Below, piece by piece: positions 1 to 8,176 of a stretch of 64,000 nucleotides of DNA. Each line of letters begins with the position of its first letter. Within the stretch, counting starts at the first letter, position 1. The position numbers were made by a program, and so were the translations under genes. The notes beneath the pieces were generated by a model, which did no database searches, was not told where the DNA came from, and worked only from the letters and a program-made list of their open reading frames with translations. The stretch lies in NCBI GenBank assembly GCA_963800335.1, contig CAWDAN010000002.1:255322-319321 (forward strand), written 5' to 3'. This DNA is from Flavisphingopyxis sp963800335. Lineage in GTDB: Bacteria > Pseudomonadota > Alphaproteobacteria > Sphingomonadales > Sphingomonadaceae.

Positions 1-1606
1 CGAGATCGTCGCCAAGCGCGGCGGCGAGCGCGTGTTCATAGCCCTTGGCAGCGGTGACTCGGTCGATCGCGCGCGTCGTGTCGCCGGGCGTGGCGAGCGC
101 AGTGGCGAGTGCGCCGTGTTCGCTTTCGATCGTCGCCAACGCGGTGCGTGCGGCGGCGAGCGCCTGCTCGCTCTCGGCCTTGCTGGCAAGCGCCGCGTCG
201 AGCGCGGCCTGCGCGTCGGTGAGCGCGGTTTCGGAGGTCTCGGCCGCCGCGGCCGCTGCCATGACGCGCGCGCTTGCGTCCTGCTGCGCGTCGATCAGCG
301 CAGCCTCGTCTCCGAGCGCCGCGATGCGCGCCGCAACGGCATCGCGTTCGCTCTCGATTCGCGCCAGCGCGTCGCGCGCGCTTGCCGCGCTCGCTTCGGC
401 GATCCGTCGGTCGGCGGCCTGTCCGGCGAGATCGGCGCGGAGCTGCGCGAGTTCGACCTCGGCATCGCGCAGCGTCGCGGCGGAGGTCGCAATGGCCTGG
501 GTCAATTCGGGCAGGCGCGCTTCGGCCGCCGCGTGCTGCTCGCCGAGTTCCTCGCCCTCGCGATCAAGCCGCGCGATCGACTCGGCGGCGTCTTCGGCGA
601 GCGATCCTTCGCGCGCGCGGTCGTCGGCGATCCGTTGCAATTGCTCGGCGAGATCGGCGGCACGGCGGTCGTGCGCTTCGGCCTCGGCGGTGAGGCGCGC
701 GAGCCGCTGCGCAACCGCCGAGGCGGCGTCGTTGGCTTCGCGCGATGCGGTGCGGCGGCTGTCGAGCGTCTGGGCGGCCTGGACGCGATAGGCGCTCGCC
801 GCCTCCTGCGCCTCTTGAGCCGCGCGCACCGCAAGGCTCGCCGCCTCCGCTTCCTCGCGCGCGGTGTCGGCGGCGGCGGCGGCATCGCGCCAGCGCGCAT
901 AGATCATCCGCGCTTCGGCAATGCGGATCTGTTCGGAGAGCCTGGTATAGCGTTCGGCGGCGCGCGCCTGGCGGCGCAATTGCCCGGCGCGCTGTGCCAT
1001 GTCGCCGATGATCGTATCGAGCCGTTCGAGATTGGCCTCGGTCGCGCGCAGTTTCTGTTCGGCGTCCTTGCGGCGGACGTGGAGGCCCGCAATCCCCGCG
1101 GCTTCCTCGAGCATCTGGCGCCGCTCGGCGGGTTTGGCCGAGATGACCGCGGCGATCTTTCCCTGGCTGACCAGCGCGGGGCTGTGCGCGCCGGTCGCGG
1201 CGTCGGCGAAGATCAGCGAAATGTCCTTGGCGCGGACGTCGCGGCCATTGGCGCGATAGGCCGATCCCTGGCCGCGTTCGATCCGCCGGATGACCTCGAG
1301 CTCGCCGTCGCTGTCGCCATCGCCGATGCTGGTCAGCGCTGCACCTTCGAGATCGGCGACGAGCGCGACCTCGGCGAAATCGCGCGCCGGCCGCGACGAG
1401 GTGCCGGCGAAGATGACGTCGTCCATCCCGCCGCTGCGCATCGATTTCGGGCTCGATTCGCCCATCACCCAGCGGATCGCCTCGAGCAGGTTCGACTTGC
1501 CGCAGCCATTGGGGCCGACGACGCCGGTCAGCCCCGGCTCGATCCGCAGTTCGGCGGGTTCGACGAAGCTCTTGAAGCCCGTCAGGCGCAGGCGCTTGAT
1601 CTTCAC
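1..1606 (-). CDS. smc: Chromosome segregation ATPase SMC, N-terminal part (runs off the left edge)
   Basis: SMC is the ATPase core of the condensin-like complex that compacts and segregates the chromosome. The minus-strand frame from a GTG at 1606 begins VKIKRLRLTGFKSFVEPAEL and has the Walker A motif GVVGPNGCGKSNL near residue 33. A long charged Ala/Arg/Glu coiled coil follows. At the window edge the frame reads GYEHALAAALGDDL, which resembles the approach to the hinge, so about 535 residues (half the protein) are present. No ATG lies in frame just upstream. GTG 1606 is preferred because homologues begin at this motif, although no strong ribosome site is visible. The dsbA genes and dciA lie upstream on the same strand, the usual alphaproteobacterial order. 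The family call is secure and the exact start is less so. Confidence 0.93.
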   Translation of the reverse strand, partial: MKIKRLRLTGFKSFVEPAELRIEPGLTGVVGPNGCGKSNLLEAIRWVMGESSPKSMRSGGMDDVIFAGTSSRPARDFAEVALVADLEGAALTSIGDGDSDGELEVIRRIERGQGSAYRANGRDVRAKDISLIFADAATGAHSPALVSQGKIAAVISAKPAERRQMLEEAAGIAGLHVRRKDAEQKLRATEANLERLDTIIGDMAQRAGQLRRQARAAERYTRLSEQIRIAEARMIYARWRDAAAAADTAREEAEAASLAVRAAQEAQEAASAYRVQAAQTLDSRRTASREANDAASAVAQRLARLTAEAEAHDRRAADLAEQLQRIADDRAREGSLAEDAAESIARLDREGEELGEQHAAAEARLPELTQAIATSAATLRDAEVELAQLRADLAGQAADRRIAEASAASARDALARIESERDAVAARIAALGDEAALIDAQQDASARVMAAAAAAETSETALTDAQAALDAALASKAESEQALAAARTALATIESEHGALATALATPGDTTRAIDRVTAAKGYEHALAAALGDDL

Positions 1607-1669
1607 CGGGCGGTTACCGGAGCCGACGGACAAGAGGGCGCTGGCGCCTGGGGATGGTCATCGGCTCAA

Positions 1670-2425
1670 TCAGCGGGCACCCGCAGCGCGCAATTTCTCG
1701 CTTACCGTCACGACGGGATCGACGCCCTGGACGAGCGAGAAGGCTTCGCCGTTGAGGACGAAAGTCGGTGTGCCCTGAATATCGAACTGCTTGCCGGCCG
1801 CATCGGACCGCGACTGGACGCCGAGGACGTTGGCCGGGTCGCCATAGCACTGGTCGAGCTGCTGCTCGCTCAGTCCGCGTGCCTTGTAGAAATCATAGAG
1901 TCCCACACCCTTGGCGTAGGTGATGAATTTCTTGTTGTCGGGTAGCGACTGCATCGTCTGTGCGGCCTGCTCCATGTTCTGGGCACCGTTGAACAGCTCT
2001 TCCTGGCTGACATAGATGTTGTGCATCAACGGATAATAACGATCCTTGCCCGCGCACTGCAGGGCAGCGGCGGCAAGAGCGTCGAGCGGGTTGCGCAGGA
2101 AATTGCTGAATTCATACGCAACCTGGCCGCTGTCGACGAATTCGCTGACAATCTTGGGTTCGGCCTGCTGCGCGAAGTCGGCGCAGTGGCTGCAGGTCAG
2201 CGAACCGTATTCGACCAGTTTGATCTTCGCGTCTGGGTTGCCCATCACAAAGCCACCATCTGCGGTCGCGGTAATGACGTCGGACCATTTCTGACCCTGC
2301 GGCGCAGCGACCTTGGCTACGGCGTCCTGCTGCGTTTCATTGCCGACGGTGTCGGACTTGCCGCACGCACCTAGCGCGAGTGCGCTGCCGAGGCCAATCA
2401 GGGTGAGGGTGGAAAGTTTGCGCAT
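1670..2425 (-). CDS. DsbA-like thioredoxin-fold lipoprotein, thiol:disulfide oxidoreductase
   Basis: This 251-aa envelope protein probably oxidises or shuffles cysteines in exported proteins. The N-terminus is a lipoprotein signal with lipobox LALGAC (Cys20), so it should be membrane-anchored. The thioredoxin_4/DsbA domain follows, with active site CSHC in the segment LVEYGSLTCSHCADF and the cis-Pro loop region IQGTPTFVLNGE near the C-terminus. The start is well supported by GGAGAACATC directly before the ATG. It lies 24 bp downstream of a second dsbA-like gene and about 60 bp upstream of smc, on the same strand and probably in one transcript. The physiological substrate cannot be read from the sequence. 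Confidence 0.92.
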   Translation of the reverse strand: MRKLSTLTLIGLGSALALGACGKSDTVGNETQQDAVAKVAAPQGQKWSDVITATADGGFVMGNPDAKIKLVEYGSLTCSHCADFAQQAEPKIVSEFVDSGQVAYEFSNFLRNPLDALAAAALQCAGKDRYYPLMHNIYVSQEELFNGAQNMEQAAQTMQSLPDNKKFITYAKGVGLYDFYKARGLSEQQLDQCYGDPANVLGVQSRSDAAGKQFDIQGTPTFVLNGEAFSLVQGVDPVVTVSEKLRAAGAR

Positions 2426-2449
2426 GATGTTCTCCGGTTAAGCGATGAA

Positions 2450-3175
2450 TCAGGTGTGGGCGGAACGCGCGGCGACAAGTGCACTTTGCACTCCGGCCCA
2501 ATCGAAAACGTCGTAGAGCAAATGACCGTTGAGCGTGAAGCTCGGCGTGCTTTCGACGCCGGTCACGTGGCTGGCATAGTTGGTGCTGTCGGCGATCGCC
2601 TGAAGTTTGACGGTATCGGCGAGGCAGGCGGAAAGCTTTTCGGCTTTGATGCCGCGCTTCGCGAGCAGCGGTTGAAGCCCGCTGTCGGCGATGACCATCG
2701 CCATTCCGCCCGTTGCGCCAAGCGCATCTCTCTGGGCTTGCCGTTCGGGCGGTGCCGTCTCGAGCCTGACGAGCCAGTCAGGTTGTGCGGCGAGGACCGC
2801 CAGGTGATTGCCAAAGACTTGGTCGGGCGTGCCGCAGGTCACCGCGAGCGAAATCGCGTAGTCGATCGTCGTGCGCAGATAGGGCCGGATCTCGACCGAA
2901 GTCGATCCGTCGGCAATGAATCCACTGGCGAGCGGCTTGGCCGATTCGCCCGCGAAATGGGCGCAGTGCGGACAGGTGTAGCTGATATATTCGACCAGCT
3001 TGTTGGGCGCATCGGGATTGCCGATGAGCACGCCTCCCGCAGGCGCGGTGACAATGTTTTTCGACCAGTCGACCCGGGCCTGCGCGTTTGCCGCCTCAGG
3101 TGTTGCCGTTGCCGCGACTGCCACCAGGGCAAGAACGCACAGCGGGGTGGCGAAGAGGATACGCGAGATTGAAAT
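2450..3175 (-). CDS. DsbA-like periplasmic thiol:disulfide oxidoreductase, apparent ATT start
   Basis: This second DsbA-family protein (about 241 aa) has active site CPHC in LVEYISYTCPHCAHF and the cis-Pro segment GVESTPSFTLNG. The first ATG/GTG/TTG in frame is GTG 3124, which would cut the signal peptide in half. Reading upstream to the dciA stop at 3200-3202, the frame contains a complete signal peptide (SISRILFATPLCVLALVAVA, then ATATPEAANAQA). An ATT at 3173-3175 sits 8 nt after the Shine-Dalgarno AAAGGA (3184-3189). ATT is therefore proposed as the start, although a base error in an ATG is possible. The frame is the same as that of dciA, separated from it only by the dciA stop. Confidence 0.88.
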   Translation of the reverse strand: MSISRILFATPLCVLALVAVAATATPEAANAQARVDWSKNIVTAPAGGVLIGNPDAPNKLVEYISYTCPHCAHFAGESAKPLASGFIADGSTSVEIRPYLRTTIDYAISLAVTCGTPDQVFGNHLAVLAAQPDWLVRLETAPPERQAQRDALGATGGMAMVIADSGLQPLLAKRGIKAEKLSACLADTVKLQAIADSTNYASHVTGVESTPSFTLNGHLLYDVFDWAGVQSALVAARSAHT

Positions 3176-3189
3176 GGAAAGCGTCCTTT
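3173..3189 (-). promoter_or_regulatory. Ribosome site AAAGGA with ATT initiation codon
   Basis: On the minus strand AAAGGA (3189-3184) is followed by 8 nt and then ATT (3175-3173). No ATG, GTG or TTG exists in this frame between the dciA stop and the middle of the signal peptide, so this pair decides the start of the second dsbA gene. Confidence 0.5.
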
Positions 3190-3199
3190 GAGCAAAGTC

Positions 3200-3781
3200 T
3201 CAGCTGATTTTAGGCGGCCCGCTGCTGTTGACAAGGCCGCTGGCCAATCCTTCGAGAACCTTTTTGAGTTCGGGATCGCCGATGTCGCGCAAACTGTCGC
3301 CAATTTCGACCGGGATCGGCTTGAGCGACGGTGGCGGGCGGTTCGGTGCGGCGCGGGTCGGCGTCACGCGACCCTGCGACATGCGGATGCGTTCGACCGC
3401 GGCATAGCCGAAAAAGCGGTTCACCCGCTCGATCAGCTCGGGCTCGATATGCTGGAGCATCGGCGCGTGGGCACCCGATACGGTGAGGTGGAGCGTGCCG
3501 CCTTCGCGCTTGCCGTGCGGAAAGCGCAGCGATTCGGGCGCGGTCACTTCGGCATAGCGGTCGCCGACGATATCGGGCCAGCGCGTGACGATCGAGCTTT
3601 GCACGAAGCCGAAACGGCGAAAGGCGGCGCGGCCGATTTCGGGCATCAGATCGGCGATATTGCGCGCCGGTCCGCCGCGCGGCCGTTCCTGGCGGACGAG
3701 CTTGGGCGCGGCTTTGGCGCGCGGCCTTTTCGCCGGCGCCGCTGCTTTCGCCTTCGTGGGGTCTGCGGGTCGTTTCGCCAT
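3200..3781 (-). CDS. DUF721 / DciA-family protein
   Basis: A protein of about 193 aa with a basic Ala/Lys/Pro-rich N-terminal tail (MAKRPADPTKAKAAAPAKRP) and a DUF721 (DciA) domain. The domain includes FVQSSIVTRWPDIVGDRYAE and LTVSGAHAPMLQHIEPELIE. DciA proteins are the helicase-operator type that loads the replicative helicase in most bacteria lacking DnaC. Here the link is by family only. In-frame ATGs lie at 3793, 3790 and 3781. The last gives the usual MAKRP start, but none has a strong ribosome site. The gene is divergent from mutY (26 bp between starts) and leads the dsbA-dsbA-smc strand, a conserved neighbourhood in Alphaproteobacteria. Confidence 0.85.
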   Translation of the reverse strand: MAKRPADPTKAKAAAPAKRPRAKAAPKLVRQERPRGGPARNIADLMPEIGRAAFRRFGFVQSSIVTRWPDIVGDRYAEVTAPESLRFPHGKREGGTLHLTVSGAHAPMLQHIEPELIERVNRFFGYAAVERIRMSQGRVTPTRAAPNRPPPSLKPIPVEIGDSLRDIGDPELKKVLEGLASGLVNSSGPPKIS

Positions 3782-3807
3782 GCGGTGCATCATGCCATAG
3801 CCAACCC

Positions 3808-4876
3808 ATGACAGTCGAGCAGCCAGATCCGAAGCGGGGCGATATCGCGGTCCGATTGCTCGCCTGGTACGATGACTCGGCGCGTGACCTGCCGTGGCGC
3901 GTCGCGCCCGGCAGCGCGAAACGCGGTGACCCCTATCGCATCTGGCTGTCCGAGATCATGCTGCAGCAGACGACGGTTGCAGCGGTGATTCCCTATTTCG
4001 CAACGGTTCGTTGCGCGCTGGCCCAATGTCGTGGCACTCGCCGGCGCCGATGAGGGCGAGGTCATGGCGGCCTGGGCAGGGCTTGGCTATTACGCTCGTG
4101 CGCGCAACCTGATCGCCTGCGCGCGGCGCGTTCGCGATGAACATGGCGGCGTCTTTCCCGACAGCGAGACGGCGCTGCGCAGCCTGCCGGGGATCGGTGA
4201 CTATACCGCGGCGGCAATCGCGGCGATTGCCTTCGACCACCCGGCGACGGTGGTCGATGCCAATGTCGAGCGCGTTGTGGCGAGGCTGTTCGCGATTCGC
4301 GAGGCTTTGCCACAAGCCAGGCGCGCGATCCGCACGGCGGCGGCAAGCATCACGCCCGAGCGGCGACCGGGCGATTTCGCCCAGGCGATGATGGATCTTG
4401 GCTCGCGGATCTGCACGCCGCGCAACCCCGATTGCTCCGCCTGTCCCTTGGCCGAACACTGCGCGGGCCATCGCCTCGGCATCGCCGCCGAGCTACCGGT
4501 CAAACCTGCCAGGCGCGTCCGTCCGCAGCGGCGCGGCTGGGCATACTGGGTCGAACGCGACGGCGCGATCCTGCTCGTCCGGCGGCCTGGCAAGGGGATG
4601 CTCGGCGGGATGCGTGCCTTGCCCGGGGGCGCGTGGGACGACGAACTCGGACCGGCGCCCATCGAAGCCAACCCCACCAGCATCGCCGTTCAGCATGTCT
4701 TCACCCATTTCGCGCTTGAACTGCATCTCGCCCGCTTGCCCGCCCAATCGCGGCTGGCAGGGGAGCTTGCCGGCGAATGGTGGCCCATCGAAAGCCTCGA
4801 CGCGGCTGGATTGCCTACGTTATACGCCAAGGCGGCACGCGCGATCGCGGCTGCCGGACCAGTGGAAGGATCCTGA
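3808..4876 (+). pseudogene. mutY: A/G-specific adenine glycosylase MutY, interrupted by a one-base frameshift
   Basis: MutY removes adenine mispaired with 8-oxoguanine. All landmarks are present but lie in two frames: SEIMLQQTTV with the catalytic Glu, then after the shift the HhH motif LPGIGDYTAAAI, the catalytic Asp in VVDANVERV, the 4Fe-4S cluster CTPRNPDCSACPLAEHC and a C-terminal NUDIX-like domain. The first frame ends at 4053. The second is open from before 4031 to TGA 4876. Homologues read PYFxxFxARWPNV. The sequence gives this only if one G of the pair at 4005-4006 is removed. Total length 1069 nt is one more than a multiple of three. The rest shows no decay, so a recent mutation or a base-calling error is likely. 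Confidence 0.88.
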
Positions 4877-6160
4877 ATGCTGCACGAAACGATCATCGCC
4901 CGACGCGCCTTTCTCGGCGGCGCCCTGGCATCGGGCGCGCTACTTGGCGCCACGCCCGCGCACGCTTTCTTGCGCGAAGCCAATGCCTATCCGGCGCTCG
5001 ACGCGTTTATCCGCGGTTTCGTCACGCGCAAGCAGCTTGCCGGGACGCTCGCGACGGTCGGCAAGGGATTTGCCGCGCCGACAGTCCTGTCGGCGGGCAC
5101 GCTCGCCAACGACAGCAACAAGCCGGTCGATATCGACAGCCTGTGGCGGATTTATTCGATGACCAAGCCGATCACCGGCATGGCGGCGATGATCCTGATC
5201 GGCGAGGGCAAGCTCAAGCTCGACCAGCCGCTCGCCGACATATTGCCCGTCTTTGCCAACATGAAGGTGCTCAAATCGGCCGACGGTCCGATCGCGGACG
5301 CGGTGCCCGCGAAGACACCGATCACGATCCGCCATTTGCTGACGCATACCGCCGGGCTAGGCTACAACATCATCCAGTCGGGGCCGATCAAGGCGGCGTA
5401 TGAAAGCAACGGCATCGTCCCCGCGCAGCTGAGCCGCATGTCGCTGCCCGGCATTCCCAATCCCAAGCCCGCGCCGAGCCTGAAGGAATTTGCCGACCGG
5501 CTGGCCAGGCTGCCGCTTGTCTACGAGCCCGGCACCAAATGGAGCTATTCGGTCGCACTCGACCTGATGGGGCGCGTCATCGAGGTTATTTCAGGCAAGC
5601 CTTTCGACCTGTTCCTGTCCGAGCGCATTTTTGCGCCGCTGGGCATGAAGAGCACCTATTTCCGGGTGCCGCAGAGCGAAATCGGGCGATTGACGACCAA
5701 TTACCTGCCGCTAGGACCGGTCCTGCTGCCGGTCGATGTGGCGAGCAATTCGATCTATCTCGATGCGCCCGCTTTCCCCTTTGGCGGGGCGGGGCTGGTG
5801 ACATCGGCGCGCGATTATGACCGCTTCCTGATGATGTTGCTCGGCGAAGGCGCGATCGGCGACGTACGCATTATGGCGCCCGCGACTGCGCGGCTCGGCA
5901 TGTCGAACCTGCTTCCACCGGGCGTCTCGACCACGGGCACCTTTGCCGGTGGCGAGGGCTTCGGCGCGGGCGGGCGCGTCAGCCTGCCCAATTCGCCGCG
6001 CGGACCGGGCGTTTACGGCTGGGGCGGCGCGGCAGGCACGATCGCCTGGGTCGACACGACGCGCAAGATGCGCGTCGGCGGCTATGCGCAATATATGCCC
6101 GCCGAAGCGATGCCGTTCCAGTCGGGCCTACCCGAAGCGATCGCCAGGGACCTAGTCTGA
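4877..6160 (+). CDS. Serine beta-lactamase-fold hydrolase (class C / EstB-like), Tat-type signal
   Basis: A 427-aa exported serine hydrolase of the class C beta-lactamase/esterase superfamily. The N-terminus ARRAFLGGALASGALLGATP looks like a twin-arginine signal ending at AHA. The nucleophile motif SxxK is SMTK (about residue 95). The second motif YxN appears as Y-S-V in TKWSYSVALDLMGRVI. The third lies near GWGGAAGTIAWVD. Many such proteins are esterases or peptidases rather than true beta-lactamases, so drug hydrolysis should not be assumed. The ATG directly abuts the mutY stop (TGAATG), implying co-transcription. A 13-bp tandem repeat covers the stop codon. Confidence 0.88.
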   Translation: MLHETIIARRAFLGGALASGALLGATPAHAFLREANAYPALDAFIRGFVTRKQLAGTLATVGKGFAAPTVLSAGTLANDSNKPVDIDSLWRIYSMTKPITGMAAMILIGEGKLKLDQPLADILPVFANMKVLKSADGPIADAVPAKTPITIRHLLTHTAGLGYNIIQSGPIKAAYESNGIVPAQLSRMSLPGIPNPKPAPSLKEFADRLARLPLVYEPGTKWSYSVALDLMGRVIEVISGKPFDLFLSERIFAPLGMKSTYFRVPQSEIGRLTTNYLPLGPVLLPVDVASNSIYLDAPAFPFGGAGLVTSARDYDRFLMMLLGEGAIGDVRIMAPATARLGMSNLLPPGVSTTGTFAGGEGFGAGGRVSLPNSPRGPGVYGWGGAAGTIAWVDTTRKMRVGGYAQYMPAEAMPFQSGLPEAIARDLV

Positions 6161-6180
6161 TTATTAGGTCTGATTATTGG
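6155..6180 (+). repeat. 13-bp tandem duplication across the hydrolase stop codon
   Basis: Two adjacent copies of GTCTGATTATTRG (6155-6167 and 6168-6180, differing at one base) are followed by a partial third copy, TTCTGAT. The stop TGA of the upstream gene is inside the first copy, so the duplication only lengthens the intergenic spacer. Confidence 0.7.
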
Positions 6181-6196
6181 TTCTGATCGCAAGCCT

Positions 6197-7084
6197 GTGA
6201 CTCGTACTCGCACCCCCGCACTGACCGGCGCGCGGATCGACCGCGCCGATCATGTCCGTGGCGATGCCGACCGGCTCGCCGCGGCGCTCGGCGACCGGCG
6301 TGCGCGGTTGTTGCTGCTCGACGCGCTCGATCCGGTGGTCGAGGATGGGCTGCTCGGCTGGACCAGCCTCGGCCTGATCGACGAGGGCGCCGAGCCGTTG
6401 TTCCTCGGGCTGCTCGACGATATCCCGCATTTCGCGCCTTTGCCCGCCGATGTTTCGCGGATCGACGGGCGATCGCGCAGCGCGTGGGCCGCGCTGACGC
6501 TGCTCGCACCCGACGAGGCGGCGCTTTATGCCAGCGCGCGCAGCCTCGTCGCCTGGCATGCTTCGTATCGCTTTTGCGCCAATTGCGGCAGCGGGACCGC
6601 TATCGCCAAGGGCGGCTGGCAACGCGATTGCGACGGTTGCGGAGCCCAGCATTTTCCGCGCACAGACCCCGTCGTTATCATGCTTGCGCGCCATAGCGAC
6701 GCGAACGGGGTCGAGCGCGTCCTTGTCGGTCACGGCGTCGGCTTTCCCCCGGGGCGAATGTCGGCGCTGGCGGGCTTCATCGAGCCGGGCGAGAGCATCG
6801 AGGAAGCGGTCCGGCGCGAACTGTTCGAAGAGGCGGGGATCGTCGCCGAGACGGTCGAGTATATCGCCAGCCAGCCCTGGCCGTTCGCATCGTCGCTGAT
6901 GATCGGCTGCATCGCCGATGTCGCCGATCCGGCGCTGACGCTCGACACCAAAGAAGTCGACGCGGCGATCTGGGTCATGCGCGAAGAGGTCGCCGCGGCA
7001 TTGGCGGGCGAGGAGGACGCCCGCTTCCTCGCACCACCGCCCATCGCGATCGCGCGAACCTTGCTCGAGGCTTGGGTGGGCTAG
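6197..7084 (+). CDS. nudC: NADH/NAD+ pyrophosphatase NudC (NUDIX hydrolase, also RNA deNADding)
   Basis: A 295-aa protein with the full NudC layout: an N-terminal domain, a four-cysteine zinc site (FCANCG ... CDGCG near residues 132-153), the Nudix box GFIEPGESIEEAVRRELFEE followed by AGI, and the NudC signature SQPWPFASSLM. The family hydrolyses NADH to NMNH plus AMP and removes NAD caps from RNA. A GTG at 6197 is the only plausible start. No strong ribosome site is visible, and translation may depend on the upstream hydrolase gene. Length and motifs are normal. Confidence 0.93.
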   Translation: MTRTRTPALTGARIDRADHVRGDADRLAAALGDRRARLLLLDALDPVVEDGLLGWTSLGLIDEGAEPLFLGLLDDIPHFAPLPADVSRIDGRSRSAWAALTLLAPDEAALYASARSLVAWHASYRFCANCGSGTAIAKGGWQRDCDGCGAQHFPRTDPVVIMLARHSDANGVERVLVGHGVGFPPGRMSALAGFIEPGESIEEAVRRELFEEAGIVAETVEYIASQPWPFASSLMIGCIADVADPALTLDTKEVDAAIWVMREEVAAALAGEEDARFLAPPPIAIARTLLEAWVG

Positions 7085-7101
7085 TCTGCGGTACGCGCAG
7101 A
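7085..7101 (+). terminator. Small hairpin directly after nudC
   Basis: TCTGCG-GTACG-CGCAGA begins one base after the nudC stop. The 6-bp stem lacks a following T-run, so termination is uncertain. Confidence 0.3.
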
Positions 7102-7184
7102 TCACCCTTGATAGTAAAGATTAGGTCGCAGCCTACTTCCCACCCTAAACATGCCAATGCTGGACCATTTTGTCAGAACGCTGG

Positions 7185-7595
7185 CTAAACCAACGCGAGC
7201 TTGCTCAGCTCCTTGAGCACATGGGCGGGGATTGCGGCGATGTCGTCGAGGTCGCCGTCGAAGTCCTTGGGCGCGTCGGTCGCCGTCAGATAGCGCCAGC
7301 CTTGGTGGGCTCGCTTGGGCTTGGGCTGGACGGGGATGACGCGCGGATCGAGGACGATTTCGATGCGCCCGTCGGGGGCATCCTCGAAAGCGGTAATCTC
7401 GCTGCGTCCGACGATCTGGTGCGCGAGGATCCAATAAAGCGAGCCGCCTATCATCTCGGCATGGCGCGTCGGGCGATAGCGCGTCGTCATGCGCATTTTG
7501 CCGTCGGGTGCTTCGCGTCCGCGCAAGGCAATGCGATCGGCGAGATACTGGAAGCTGTCGCAGCCAAAGGCGATCTTGGTCATGTGGAGCGGCAT
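7185..7595 (-). CDS. DUF1489 family protein
   Basis: A conserved alphaproteobacterial protein of 136 aa with no established function. It starts MPLHMTKIAFGCDSFQYLAD and ends in GWRYLTATDAPKDF..., the typical beginning and GWRYL-DAP pattern of DUF1489. An upstream in-frame extension to 7655 (about 20 residues) does not match the family, so ATG 7595 is chosen. No signal peptide or membrane segment is seen. It lies 60 bp downstream of the popZ-like gene on the same strand and may be co-transcribed with it. Confidence 0.82.
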   Translation of the reverse strand: MPLHMTKIAFGCDSFQYLADRIALRGREAPDGKMRMTTRYRPTRHAEMIGGSLYWILAHQIVGRSEITAFEDAPDGRIEIVLDPRVIPVQPKPKRAHQGWRYLTATDAPKDFDGDLDDIAAIPAHVLKELSKLALV

Positions 7596-7655
7596 CGCTC
7601 CTATCTGGTCACGCAGGCCACGCAGCGCAAGCGCGATGCGCGGGCCATGTCCCAA

Positions 7656-8123
7656 TCAGTCGTCGCGTTTTGTCAGCCGTTCGACTTCGCGCGTGACGAT
7701 CCGTTCGACGAGGCTGGGCAGATGTTCGTCGAGCCACGCCTTGAGCATCGGCTTCAGGCTTTCGCGAACGAGATCGTCGATCGTCGTCGGAGCGGTGGTC
7801 GGGGCGGCGTTCGTGTCGGTGCCGGTCTGCAGCAGGGAAGCAAGTGTCTGGCGGCTGGCGGCGAGCGCGTCAGGCGACAGGATCGTCGCATCATCCTCGA
7901 GCGGATCGGCCGCGTGCTGGCTGATTGTCTCGGCTTGCGGCGCGGGTCGTTGGTCCTGTTCGTGGAATTCGGACGCCTGCGTCAGCTCGAGCGGCTCTTC
8001 GCCATCGTCGTCGGCGGAGGTCGGGCTATCGTCTATCACACGCGTCGCATCCTCGCGTTCGATGACGCGGCGGATCGAGGACAAGATGTCCTCCATTGAC
8101 GGCTCTTTGGACATATCGCCCAT
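7656..8123 (-). CDS. popZ: PopZ-like polar organising protein (DUF2497)
   Basis: A 155-aa acidic, low-complexity protein with the PopZ architecture. The short N-terminal helix SKEPSMEDILSSIRRVI is followed by a disordered Asp/Glu/Gln/Thr-rich middle, and then C-terminal helices with TIDDLVRESLKPMLKAWLDE and VERIVTREVERL. PopZ forms a polar matrix that anchors the chromosome origin and cell-cycle regulators in Caulobacter. The same role here is inference from family. Start: ATG 8123 (MGDMSK) with AGGGGAG upstream; ATG 8114 is also possible. A TTAACCAT octamer lies just upstream. Confidence 0.85.
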   Translation of the reverse strand: MGDMSKEPSMEDILSSIRRVIEREDATRVIDDSPTSADDDGEEPLELTQASEFHEQDQRPAPQAETISQHAADPLEDDATILSPDALAASRQTLASLLQTGTDTNAAPTTAPTTIDDLVRESLKPMLKAWLDEHLPSLVERIVTREVERLTKRDD

Positions 8124-8134
8124 GATACTCCCCT

Positions 8135-8142
8135 ATGGTTAA
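8135..8142 (-). promoter_or_regulatory. CtrA-like octamer TTAACCAT upstream of the popZ-like gene
   Basis: The minus strand reads CTAACAGGCGTTAACCATAG just before the AGGGGAG ribosome site. TTAACCAT matches the CtrA half-site. It is only 11 nt from the start codon, so it would overlap the leader, and chance occurrence is possible. Confidence 0.35.
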
Positions 8143-8176
8143 CGCCTGTTAGCGCGAGCGCCATGGGGAGGGAAGC

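Noticed and set aside
32..1945. 637-codon open frame on the plus strand
   Set aside because: It is the antisense register of smc and of the dsbA 3' part. Arg/Gly-rich composition and no family match. The minus strand has clear SMC motifs.
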